NCBI GenBank assembly: GCA_036276235.1
Contig: DATBDZ010000060.1
Span: 1 to 43,708, forward strand
From: JANWHF01 sp036276235
GTDB lineage: Bacteria; Planctomycetota; Phycisphaerae; Tepidisphaerales; Tepidisphaeraceae
Reading direction: 5' to 3'
Length of the DNA stretch: 43,708 bases
Positions 30,714 through 39,377 of the stretch are shown piece by piece. The notes beneath the pieces are model-generated. The model was not told the DNA's origin. It was given only the letters and a program-made list of their open reading frames with translations, and ran no database searches. Position 1 is the first letter of the stretch, and each line of letters starts with the position of its first letter. The translations under genes were made by a program, and so were the position numbers.

Positions 30714-33692
30714 ATGCGATTAACCTATGTACTTATCCCGCTCGTCCTGCTGCTGCACCGGACAGCCGTCTCCCAAACGGTGTTCGTGACGGCCGACACC
30801 GAAGGCCACACTGAGCAATGCCAAACCTGCCCGATGCACGTCGGCCACGGCGGCATGGCGCGCCGCGCCACCGCGATCGCTCAAGCGCGGGCCGCGGGCG
30901 ATCTGCTTCTGCTGGACGCCGGCAACTTTCTCTTCGGCGCGGAAAGCGCCGACAGCAAGGGGAAGGTGATCGTCGCCGCGTATGATGCGCTGGCGTATGA
31001 TGCGGCGAATCTTTCCTATCGCGATTTTCGGCTCGGCAAAGCGCAGACGCTCGAACTGCTCAAGGATGCAAAGTTCGCCGCCGTCTCGGCGAATTTGCTG
31101 GATGATGCGACCGGGCAACCGCTGGTGAAGCCGTACATCGTCAAGAAACTGGGAGGCAAGCGAATTGCAGTCTTGGGTGTGTGCGAAGCGCCACCGGGAA
31201 TGCAGTATCTGCCGGCGCTGAAGCAACAGCTTGCGGGCATTCGCGTGCGGGCGATCGATGAGGCGCTTGCCGAATGGCTGCCGAAGGCCAAGGCAGAGGC
31301 GGATCAAGTTGTGGTTCTTTACTATGGTTCGGCGCGCGGTCTGTCGCAAATGAAGGACAAGTGGCAGGCCGACATCTGGGCGATTGGAGTTGGCGGAGTT
31401 AACGCTGAACTGCCCGCCAATAGCGCCGGGCCGGCGATCGTCGTTGCCGAGGAGCATGGAAAATCGCTCGGCCGCCTTGCGCTGGCGGCGGGAAGTCATC
31501 CGGATCAACTCGACATCTCGCCGACGATTGACGCTGATCCGAAGATGCTGGCGCTTGTTGCGTCGTACGTCGCTAAACCGGTTGCTGCGGCGACGCCCGC
31601 AACTTTGCCGATGGTTGCGATGAGCCAGCCGGCGGTGACCGAGCCTGCAGTTGCGCTGACCCAACCCGCGACACTTCCGGTGGCGTTGGTTCCTCCACCG
31701 GTGCCCGCGACAATGGCCGCCGCGCCACCGGTTGTTCCCGTTGTTCAAGCTCCGCCGGTCGTAACGCCGGAGCCGGCGCGGCCGCCCGCGCGGGTGGCGG
31801 CTCATCAGCCGCTCACGCCCAAGGGTCTTGCCGGCGTCGGGCTGACGGAGACGCAGGTGAACGCCGCGATTGATCGCGGCGCGAGATTTTTGTGGGAGTA
31901 TGTCAAGGCCCAGGATGTCGTAAAGCAAAGGAGCCCGTTCGGGTCTATGCGCGAGCATGCGCTGGTTGCCCTGGCGCTCGTTCATAGCGGCGCGCAAACG
32001 AAGTTCCCGGATTTTGAGGCGCAACTGCGGCGATACCTCACCGAAGCCCAGGATTTCCAGACGCAGGGAGCTTATGGATGCGGACTGCTTTCGATGTTGA
32101 TCGAGTCGTACGGCGATCCGGTTTTCTATTCGAAGCAGCGGCAGGCGGCGCGCTATCTGGTCGAGGCGCAGGGCACGGGCGGCTCGTGGACTTACAACAT
32201 CAGCCTCGCTGATTCATTCGGCCAGCCGGATGTCGAGCATCAGCCGTTGCGGGTGATCGCGCCCGATGCGCCTGATCCGACAGAAAAGGGCATGACGCGC
32301 ATCTCCGACTGGAGCCTGGGCAAGGATGGGGATAATTCCTGCTCGCAGTTCGCGCTGCTGGGCATTCATTCGGCGTCGCGCTGCAACACGAAGATCGGCG
32401 CGGACGTGTGGCGGCGAAATCTTGCTGCCTGTCGGCAGCGCCAATGCGCCGACGGCGGCTGGGCCTACAACGGCTCCAACGAGCTCCCGTACGGCTCCAT
32501 GACCTGCGCGGGACTCTGCGCGCTGGCGATTAATCGCTACGAGCTTGGCGAAAAGCAGCCGGAAGTGGACGAAGGAATCGAGCGCGGCCTGGCCTGGCTG
32601 GCTGCCAATTTCTCGGTCGATAAGAATCCAAAAAACGAGGGCAACTATCTCTATTACTATCTCTATTCGCTCGAGCGCGTGGGGCGCATTCTCGATACCG
32701 AATTTATCGGGAATTACGAATGGTATCCGCAGGGCGCGCGGTTTTTGGTCGGCGCGCAGAAGTCCGATGGAAGCTGGATGGAACCGGCCGACACAGATCC
32801 GCGCTGTACAACCGCTTTCGCGCTTTTGTTTCTCACCCGCGCCACGCCGAAGCTGGCAATGGAAGTAAAGCGCGGCGGGACGGGAACGCTCAAGACCGAC
32901 ATCGAAACTCCTCCGCCGCCGCGGCTTTATTTCATCCTCGATGCTTCCGGCTCGATGATGACCAACATGGGCGGAAAGTTAAAATTTGATGTCGCGCGGC
33001 AGGCGACGCAAAGCCTGATCGACCGCCTGCCCGACAAATCGCAGGTGGCCCTGCGCGTCTACGGACATCGCAAGCGCGCGCTCGATGAAGGCGCCGATGA
33101 AGACACGGCGCTGGAGATTCCGATGGGGCCGCTCGATCGCGCGGCTTTTGCCGCCAAGCTTCAGTCGCTGCGCGCCCGAGGGAAAACGCCGCTGGCGCTG
33201 AGCCTCACGCAGGCGCTCAGCGATCTCTCCGGCACGAGCCCGAACAATGGCGTGATGATCGTGCTCTTGACCGATGGCGGCGAAGATACTTTCCCTCGCC
33301 GCAACCCCGTTAAAGCGGCGGCCGAGTTTGCGAAGCTCAAGGGTGCGACGCTCCACATCGTCGGCTTCGACATCAACCAGGCGGATTGGGGCGAGCAACT
33401 GCGCGCGATGGCCAAAGCCGCCGGCGGGTACTACATCGCCACATCAAAACCGGAGACGCTTGGAGACAGCATTATGGCATCAGTCTTCGGCCGCCCCGAT
33501 GGATTTACCGTCCTCGATGCCAGCGGCAAAGAAGCGGCGCGCGGCCCATTCGGGCAGCAGATCGTCCTTCCGGAAGGCAAATACCGCCTCAGCACAAGCT
33601 TCGGCGGATCTGATTTCAATGCGCCGGTTTCAATCGCCACCGGCGCGACGACGGTGGTGCTGTTTGATGCGTCGAAGATCCAGCACAAGTGA
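30714..33692 (+). CDS. Three-part secreted protein: metallophosphatase-like, alpha/alpha toroid and VWA domains
   Basis: About 992 residues. Signal peptide about 1-20 (LTYVLIPLVLLLHRTAVSQ). Residues 21-290 resemble the UshA/5'-nucleotidase metallophosphatase fold (TADTEGHTEQCQTCPMHVGH, LLLLDAGNFLFG, NLSYRDFRLG), but several metal-site residues are changed. A Pro-rich linker (about 300-360) leads to an alpha/alpha toroid like squalene-hopene cyclase or DUF4159-linked domains (about 370-720; GAYGCGLLSML, CADGGWAYNG). The C-terminus is a VWA domain with a complete MIDAS: DASGSM at about 743, KTPLAL and LLTDGGED. AAAGGA lies before the ATG at 30714; an earlier start at 30666 is unsupported. It probably forms a pair with the preceding gene. 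Confidence 0.75.
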   Translation: MRLTYVLIPLVLLLHRTAVSQTVFVTADTEGHTEQCQTCPMHVGHGGMARRATAIAQARAAGDLLLLDAGNFLFGAESADSKGKVIVAAYDALAYDAANLSYRDFRLGKAQTLELLKDAKFAAVSANLLDDATGQPLVKPYIVKKLGGKRIAVLGVCEAPPGMQYLPALKQQLAGIRVRAIDEALAEWLPKAKAEADQVVVLYYGSARGLSQMKDKWQADIWAIGVGGVNAELPANSAGPAIVVAEEHGKSLGRLALAAGSHPDQLDISPTIDADPKMLALVASYVAKPVAAATPATLPMVAMSQPAVTEPAVALTQPATLPVALVPPPVPATMAAAPPVVPVVQAPPVVTPEPARPPARVAAHQPLTPKGLAGVGLTETQVNAAIDRGARFLWEYVKAQDVVKQRSPFGSMREHALVALALVHSGAQTKFPDFEAQLRRYLTEAQDFQTQGAYGCGLLSMLIESYGDPVFYSKQRQAARYLVEAQGTGGSWTYNISLADSFGQPDVEHQPLRVIAPDAPDPTEKGMTRISDWSLGKDGDNSCSQFALLGIHSASRCNTKIGADVWRRNLAACRQRQCADGGWAYNGSNELPYGSMTCAGLCALAINRYELGEKQPEVDEGIERGLAWLAANFSVDKNPKNEGNYLYYYLYSLERVGRILDTEFIGNYEWYPQGARFLVGAQKSDGSWMEPADTDPRCTTAFALLFLTRATPKLAMEVKRGGTGTLKTDIETPPPPRLYFILDASGSMMTNMGGKLKFDVARQATQSLIDRLPDKSQVALRVYGHRKRALDEGADEDTALEIPMGPLDRAAFAAKLQSLRARGKTPLALSLTQALSDLSGTSPNNGVMIVLLTDGGEDTFPRRNPVKAAAEFAKLKGATLHIVGFDINQADWGEQLRAMAKAAGGYYIATSKPETLGDSIMASVFGRPDGFTVLDASGKEAARGPFGQQIVLPEGKYRLSTSFGGSDFNAPVSIATGATTVVLFDASKIQHK

Positions 33693-33695
33693 GGA

Positions 33696-35306
33696 TCAAT
33701 GTGCCGCCGCGGGCGCGGCTCCGGGGCGATTGGGGCGCATCAGGAAAACCAGCGGAATCATGATCGTGCAGAAGATCGCCATCAGCCAGAAGACGTCCAG
33801 ATAGGAGAGCACTTCCGCCTGCCGCTGCGCCTGGCCGGCGATGACGCCGTATGCCTGCTGCACTGCGTATGAAGCGCCCCCGGCGATGCGATGCTGAAAG
33901 GCGCCGGCCATCGCGTGCACACGTGCCGCGAGGTGAGAGTTGTACGGGGTCAGCCGGCTGGTCAGCACAACCCGATGATATTGCGCGCGGCTTCCCAGCA
34001 GCGTCTGCGCGATCGAAATCCCAAAGCTGCCGCCGAGATTGCGCGAGAGATTCAGCAACGCCGAAAACGTGTTGCTCTTATTGGGCGGCACTTCCGAATA
34101 AGCGGCGGTGTTGATCGGCACAAACAGAAACGCCAACCCCGAAGCCTGATAGATGCGCGCCATGGCGGCGGTTTTGTAGTCGATATCGAGGCTGAAGCTG
34201 GTCATGTGATAGAGGGCCAGAGCGCTGGCGGCCAAGCCAATCGCCACCAGATATCGCGCCTGCACGCGCGATGTCAGAAAGCCGACCACCGGCATCATCG
34301 CCATGATGACAAACCCGCCGGGTGTAATGACCAGGCCGGCGCGCGTGGCGGTATATCCCATCAACTCCTGGAGAAACAGCGGGATCAGAACCGTGCTGCC
34401 AAAAAGCACGACGCCGATCATGAACATCACCATGTTCGCGATGAGAATCGTGCGTCGTTTGAGCAAGCCCAGCTCGACGATTGGCTCATCGCTGAACCCT
34501 TCGCTCACGCAGCCGCAGATGAGCGTCACGACCGAAATGATCGAAAGGATGACGATGAATTGCGAGCTGAACCAATCTTCGCGCTGGCCTTTGTCGAGCA
34601 CGATCTGCAAAGTGCCAAGACCGATCGCGATCAGACCATAGCCCATGAAATCGGTTCGTTTGCCGCGCTCCTTCAGGCGGCGCTCCCGCTCCTTCTTCAG
34701 ATGTGGCGGATCGTGAACCAGATAGTGCGTGAGAAAAAGCGAAAGGACGCCGACCGGCAGATTGATGAAGAAGAGCCAGCGCCAGGAGAAGTTGTCGGTG
34801 ATCCATCCGCCGAGTGTTGGACCGATGGCCGGGGCAACGACAACCGCCACGCCATAGAGCGCAAAGGCCATCCCGCGTTTTTTTGGTTCGAAGGTTTCGG
34901 CGAGGATCGACTGTTCGCTGGGCGCAAGCCCGCCGCCGCCGATGCCTTGCAGGATGCGGAAGACCACGAGCAGCCCGAGATTCGGCGCCATGCCGCACAG
35001 CAGCGAGCTGACGGTGAAGAGCGCGACACAGATCATGTAGAAGCGCTTGCGCCCCAGCACAGTCGCCAACCAACCGCTGGCGGGCAGGATGACCGCGTTG
35101 GAGACGAGATAGCTGGTAAGGATCCAAGTGGCTTCGTCGTTGCTCGCCGAAAGGTTGCCGCCGATGTGAGGAAGCGCGACGTTGGCAATGGAGGTGTCGA
35201 GCACTTCCATGAACGTCGCCATGGAGACGACGATGGCGACTAGCCACGGGTTGACGCCGGAGCGCGCGGCGCTTTCGCGCGGAAGCGAGGCGGCGGCGCT
35301 CGTCAC
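33696..35306 (-). CDS. emrB: EmrB-type DHA2-family multidrug efflux transporter
   Basis: A 536-residue inner-membrane protein with about 14 helices, the DHA2 size. N-terminal motif D is EVLDTSIANVALPHIGG, motif A is GWLATVLGRKRFYM, and motif C is GVAVVVAPAIGPTLGG. In the EmrAB model it works with a HlyD-family adaptor, here the gene at 35801-36970 just upstream on the same strand. The start is GTG with GGAGG four bases upstream. About 490 bases of inverted repeats separate it from the adaptor gene, so co-transcription is uncertain. Confidence 0.9.
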   Translation of the reverse strand: MTSAAASLPRESAARSGVNPWLVAIVVSMATFMEVLDTSIANVALPHIGGNLSASNDEATWILTSYLVSNAVILPASGWLATVLGRKRFYMICVALFTVSSLLCGMAPNLGLLVVFRILQGIGGGGLAPSEQSILAETFEPKKRGMAFALYGVAVVVAPAIGPTLGGWITDNFSWRWLFFINLPVGVLSLFLTHYLVHDPPHLKKERERRLKERGKRTDFMGYGLIAIGLGTLQIVLDKGQREDWFSSQFIVILSIISVVTLICGCVSEGFSDEPIVELGLLKRRTILIANMVMFMIGVVLFGSTVLIPLFLQELMGYTATRAGLVITPGGFVIMAMMPVVGFLTSRVQARYLVAIGLAASALALYHMTSFSLDIDYKTAAMARIYQASGLAFLFVPINTAAYSEVPPNKSNTFSALLNLSRNLGGSFGISIAQTLLGSRAQYHRVVLTSRLTPYNSHLAARVHAMAGAFQHRIAGGASYAVQQAYGVIAGQAQRQAEVLSYLDVFWLMAIFCTIMIPLVFLMRPNRPGAAPAAAH

Positions 35307-35800
35307 GCAGCCTCCGGGCGTTCAGAGAATGTCTCGGGCGCGGGGTTAGAACCCTCTCCCCTGACTTCGACGACCTCAGTCGAGTCGTACTCAGGGGAGA
35401 GGGCAGGGCGAGGGGACGGGCGATGCGCGAGATAGCGCGGTTCGCAAGTCGAACCGTTCGTCCCCTCACCCCAACCCTCTCCCCTGAGTACAGGGGAGAG
35501 GGAGAAGGCGCGCTGATTTCGTAGGGCGGGTGTGCTCGCCCACCATTTGCTGCTCGTGGTGCGCGAGTACACCCACCCTACATGTGATCCCGAAGTCTCG
35601 TGCTCGTTTGCGCGATCGAGACAGATGCTTGCGAGTACTTGCTCTGAGAATGCGGCGGGCAGTGCCCGCCCTACGGGCCACCTTCGCCCGTAGGGCGGGC
35701 ATTGCCCGCCGTTTTCATGCCTCGCGGGTATGCCGCCGGCACATGGCCACTCAGCATGACGGTTCTTTCCGATCATAGATTCGTATCTTGGAATGTCTGT
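35307..35800. repeat. Repeat block separating emrA and emrB
   Basis: No gene is seen. The block holds: an expanded CCCTCTCCCCTGA hairpin (35352-35402) whose tip carries an extra insert of about 25 bases; the matching tetraloop hairpin CCCTCTCCCCTG-AGTA-CAGGGGAGAGGG, written in halves (35475-35502); a GTAGGGCGGGTGTGCTCGC palindrome (35521-35582); and a GCGGGCAGTGCCCGCCCTAC palindrome (about 35652-35711). Adjacent palindromes differ in sequence. Confidence 0.85.
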
Positions 35801-36970
35801 TCAATGCTTCCGAATATCAATCGTCGGCACCACCGACATTCCCGGCCCCAGGTTCGCCGGCGCGGGTTGGGTGAACGCGATTTTGACCGGCACGCGCTGG
35901 ACGACTTTTACATAATTCCCCGTGGCGTTTTCTGGTGGGAGCAGGCTGAACGCCGCGCCGCTGCCGGCCTGGATGCTGTCAACCCGGCCGTCCAGTTTCA
36001 TGCCGAATGCATCGACGGAAATCGTCACCGGCTGGCCTGGCCGCATGTCGCGAATTTGCGTCTCCTTGAAATTGGCGATCACGTATTTGTCGGTCGGCAC
36101 AAGGCCCATCAGGGCCTGGCCGACCTGCACATAATCGCCGATCGAGACGCTGCGGCCGGTGATGCGGCCATCCTGTGACGCGTGGATTTTCGTATAGGTC
36201 AGTTGCGTGCGCGCCTGCTCGACGGCGGTTCGAGCTTTGGCAAGCTGTGATTGCGCCGTCGCGACCGTCGCGTTTGCGACGGCAACCTGCGCCTCGGCGG
36301 CAACTTGCTTCTGCCTGGCCGACTCCAGCGCAGCATGCGTCGAGCGCGCCGCCGCCACGGCGGCATCCACCTGCTGCTGCGACACCGCGCGACGATCGGC
36401 TCCCTGATATCGTTTGAGATCTTCCTCCGCCTGCGTTGCGTTGGCCTCGGCGGCGGCGACATCCGCCTTTGCCTGGCCGATGCTCGCTTCCGCCGCCGAC
36501 ACCTGCGCTTTGGCCTGCACGATCTGTCCCTCGGCGATTTGCTGCTGCGATAGCGCCGATTCCAACGCCTGCTGGAAATCGAGCGGATCCAGTTCCAGCA
36601 GAATCTGTCCGCTGATGACATCCTGGTTATCGTTGACGTAAACCTTGATGACGTGCCCGCCGACGCGCGGGCTGATGTTGGTGACGTGCGCTTCGACGAA
36701 GGCATCGTCGGTCGAGATAAAATCGCGGCTGTGCTGCCACCACAGATACCCGGCGATCGCGCCGCCCGCGACGATCAGCGCCAGTAGCGCCCAGAATCCA
36801 GACCGCTTATAGAACGGCGGCTTTTCTTCCACCTGCTCATGCTGTCCGCGGCCGAAGGATTCCTGAGACCGGTCTGGAGCTTCAACGTCTTCTCCATTAG
36901 GCGCATGCGCCGGTGCCTGGTTCGCCTCGCGCTGATGTTCAACTGGCTGTTTTGCGGTCGCGCGCGTCAT
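35801..36970 (-). CDS. emrA: HlyD/EmrA-family membrane fusion protein
   Basis: About 389 residues. A charged cytosolic N-terminus precedes one membrane helix (FWALLALIVAGGAIAGYLWW). The lipoyl-like half-motif DAFVEAHVTNISPRVGGHVI follows, then a long coiled-coil hairpin rich in Ala/Gln/Glu (about 110-250), the second lipoyl half and a beta-barrel domain (about 260-389, DGRITGRSVSIGDYVQVGQA). It is the periplasmic adaptor for the EmrB protein downstream. The start is uncertain: the ATG at 36970 (MTRATAKQP) is taken, with another in-frame ATG at 37009 (MKTLLEF). No outer-membrane TolC gene is in the window. Confidence 0.9.
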   Translation of the reverse strand: MTRATAKQPVEHQREANQAPAHAPNGEDVEAPDRSQESFGRGQHEQVEEKPPFYKRSGFWALLALIVAGGAIAGYLWWQHSRDFISTDDAFVEAHVTNISPRVGGHVIKVYVNDNQDVISGQILLELDPLDFQQALESALSQQQIAEGQIVQAKAQVSAAEASIGQAKADVAAAEANATQAEEDLKRYQGADRRAVSQQQVDAAVAAARSTHAALESARQKQVAAEAQVAVANATVATAQSQLAKARTAVEQARTQLTYTKIHASQDGRITGRSVSIGDYVQVGQALMGLVPTDKYVIANFKETQIRDMRPGQPVTISVDAFGMKLDGRVDSIQAGSGAAFSLLPPENATGNYVKVVQRVPVKIAFTQPAPANLGPGMSVVPTIDIRKH

Positions 36971-37377
36971 GAAGAGTGCCTCGTCAACGAACTCAAGTAA
37001 GGTCTTCATTCGCGGGCGCGGCGCGCCGCAACGAACTTGCGACCGGGTCAGACTATCGTAGCTTGGGAATGCGGGCAATTCTCAATCTAAAGGAGTCGAT
37101 TTCCGGGCGTGCGACGGTGACTGCGATTGAACGAGGTGGACCTTCGGTCCGACCGCTACGCGGGGCTCAATCGAGAGGAGCGCGCCAAGTTCGGTCGCTG
37201 GACAACAGTGATTTGCAAGCGACGTCATGCCGAGGTACTCCGAAGCATCTGGCCGGCCTGCGTGATCCACCCAGATGCTTCGGAGTACCTCAGCATGACG
37301 GTTCCGAGCATGAGTGAGCGTTGCGAACACTTTCCGCCTGCAAATCGTGCGCGGAGTCCGCTCCGGGCCGGGAGGAT
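36971..37377. other. Intergenic gap with one palindrome
   Basis: No gene is supported. An inverted repeat spans 37223-37300: the left arm begins CGTCATGCCGAGGTACTCCG and the right arm ends in its near-perfect complement, around a 25-base spacer. The rest shows nothing recognisable apart from the upstream region of emrA. Confidence 0.6.
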
Positions 37378-39204
37378 CTATTGCACTTCAACTGCTTCGG
37401 TTGGCACATCGTCGTCCGCCAGCTTCATCTGATGTCGCGCCATCTTGAAATAGGCGCCGCGCTGTGCGATCAGCCTTTCGTGCGTTCCCTGCTCGATGAT
37501 GCGGCCGGATTCCATCACGTAAATGCGGTCGCAATCCGAAACGGTGCTGAGCCGATGACTGACGATGATCATCGTGCGACGGCGTTTGAGCGCGCGGAGG
37601 GTCTGCGTGATCATCTGCTCATTTTGCGGATCGAGCGCGCTGGTCGGCTCGTCGAGAACCAGGAACGGCGCTTCGGTCACCAGCGCGCGGGCGATGCTGA
37701 GCCGCTGGCGCTGGCCGCCGGAGAGATTTTGGCCGCCCTCGGCGAGGATCGTTTCATATTTTTGCGGAAGGGAATCGATGAACTGAGTAGCTCCGGCCAG
37801 CTCGGCCGCCTGACGGACTTGTTCGTCGGTGGCATCGGGGCGGCCGTAGATGAGGTTCTCGCGAACGGTCGTGGGGAGGATCACCGAGTCCTGCAGCACC
37901 AGCGCGATATGCCGCCGAAGATCGCGAAGCTTGATCTTGCGAATGTCGTGCTCATCAAGGCAAATCTGGCCGCCGGTCGGATCGTAGAAGCGCGGCAATA
38001 GTCCGAGCAGGCTGGATTTTCCGACGCCGCTGGGGCCGACGAAGGCGACCATCTCGCCGGGATGGATCGTGACGCTCAGGCGGTCGATTACCTTCGGGCC
38101 GGCGCCGTACGCGAAGGTCACCGCATCCATTTCCAACACGCGCGGCTGCACGGGGATCGAAATCGCATCCGGCGCGTCCTTGATATCCAGCGGCGTGTCG
38201 AGCACCTCATACACGCGCTGCATTCCGGCCAGATTTTTGCGCATGTCGGCGCCGCTGCCGCTGAGCTTGTGGAGCGGGTCGTAGAGATTGATCAGCGTGT
38301 ATTGAAGGAAGATCCACAGATCGCCGACGGTGAAGCCGAGCGGATTGCGATAGCTCATGTACCCGCCGACGCCGAAGATGATCGCGGCGGCGAATCCAAA
38401 CGCGCTGCCGATCGCCAGCCAGTAGATCAGCGATTGGGTGTGCATCCGAATCCAGGCGTAGTTGCTGACGTGGACCGAATCGTGAAAGCGCTGATATTCG
38501 TCCGCCTCGCGGCCGTAGGATTGCACGAGACTGATCGCCGACACGCTGCGCTGCACGATGGAGGTGAGATCGGTATCGAGCCGCGCGGCTTTCATCGCGG
38601 TGTCCGTCAAAATCTTGCCGTAGTATTTGATCGTCGCAAAAAGCACCGGCATCACCGCGACGGCGATCAAGCCCAGCTTCCAGTTCATGCAGAGCATGAT
38701 GACCGACATGCAGGCGAGAATGATCGAGTTGACGAAGATCGTCTGGATGACATTGAAGGCGTTAAGAACGCCGTACGTGTCGTAGCTGATGCGGTAAATC
38801 GCATCCCCCTGCGGCCGCGAGCGGTGATAGGCGATGCTCAGCGATTGAAGCTGTCGATACAGATCGCTGCGAACGCGCAGCAGGCCGTTGTAGCCGATGA
38901 CGACCTTGAGATATCCCTGCCACAGGCCGACCAATTCCTGAATGAGCCGCAGCGCGAGCATGATGACGGCCAGCAGGATGATTTGCCCGCTTGTCCCCGC
39001 CGGCGCGAAGCGATGGAACATGCGTTCGTACCAATGCACGTCGGCATGTCCGCGAAGCACCGAATCAACCATGATCGCCAGCGGGAATGGCTGAGCGAGT
39101 CCGGCGAGCGTCATTAAGCCGACCAGCAACGTCGAGAAAATAACCTTGCCCGAATCCCCCAGAAAATATCGGGCGGCGCGGGTGTAGGCCTGGGTGACGG
39201 TCAT
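37378..39204 (-). CDS. MsbA-like ABC exporter (fused membrane and ATPase domains)
   Basis: A 608-residue half-transporter that would work as a dimer. Six membrane helices occupy about 20-310. The ATPase domain spans about 345-590: Walker A GPSGVGKSS, Q-loop VLQDS, signature LSGGQRQR, Walker B FLVLDEPTS and the switch ISVSHR-type His in IIVSHRL. The type-I exporter family moves lipids, drugs or polysaccharide intermediates. Its upstream neighbour is a glycosidase-glycosyltransferase fusion on the same strand, which suggests export of a glycan or glycolipid. No good Shine-Dalgarno site precedes the ATG. A repeat pair (39233-39357) lies between the two genes. Confidence 0.93.
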   Translation of the reverse strand: MTVTQAYTRAARYFLGDSGKVIFSTLLVGLMTLAGLAQPFPLAIMVDSVLRGHADVHWYERMFHRFAPAGTSGQIILLAVIMLALRLIQELVGLWQGYLKVVIGYNGLLRVRSDLYRQLQSLSIAYHRSRPQGDAIYRISYDTYGVLNAFNVIQTIFVNSIILACMSVIMLCMNWKLGLIAVAVMPVLFATIKYYGKILTDTAMKAARLDTDLTSIVQRSVSAISLVQSYGREADEYQRFHDSVHVSNYAWIRMHTQSLIYWLAIGSAFGFAAAIIFGVGGYMSYRNPLGFTVGDLWIFLQYTLINLYDPLHKLSGSGADMRKNLAGMQRVYEVLDTPLDIKDAPDAISIPVQPRVLEMDAVTFAYGAGPKVIDRLSVTIHPGEMVAFVGPSGVGKSSLLGLLPRFYDPTGGQICLDEHDIRKIKLRDLRRHIALVLQDSVILPTTVRENLIYGRPDATDEQVRQAAELAGATQFIDSLPQKYETILAEGGQNLSGGQRQRLSIARALVTEAPFLVLDEPTSALDPQNEQMITQTLRALKRRRTMIIVSHRLSTVSDCDRIYVMESGRIIEQGTHERLIAQRGAYFKMARHQMKLADDDVPTEAVEVQ

Positions 39205-39232
39205 GGTGGCGTGGGAGATGTAAACTCATTCT

Positions 39233-39357
39233 CCCTCTCCCCTGTACTCAGGGGAGAGGGCTGGGGTGAGGGGACCAGTGCGCCAGTTGGCGTAATACGC
39301 TGTCTAGCGACCGCCGTCCCCTCACCCTGCCCTCTCCCCTGAGTACAGGGGAGAGGG
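39233..39357. repeat. Pair of tetraloop hairpins between the glycosyltransferase and ABC genes
   Basis: The left hairpin has stem CCCTCTCCCCTG with its perfect complement and loop TACT (39245-39248). The right hairpin (39330-39357) has the same stem with loop AGTA. The two are reverse complements of each other around a 69-base spacer, the same plan as at 13250-13355. Confidence 0.9.
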
Positions 39358-39377
39358 TTCTAAGAGGAGCATCTTCG

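Noticed and set aside
30720..32024. 434-codon minus-strand frame under the VWA fusion gene
   Set aside because: Arg/His-rich composition typical of an antisense shadow; the plus-strand product has a signal peptide and clear domains.
33891..35243. 450-codon plus-strand frame antisense to emrB
   Set aside because: The translation is a His/Asp/Arg-rich shadow without any domain, whereas the minus strand encodes a complete DHA2 transporter with correct motifs.
34486..35469. 327-codon minus-strand frame overlapping the start of emrB
   Set aside because: Out-of-frame reading of emrB and of the repeat block, Arg-rich throughout.
38062..39117. 351-codon plus-strand frame antisense to the ABC exporter
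   Set aside because: It is a mirror of GC-rich codons of the exporter. No start signal and no recognisable domain.
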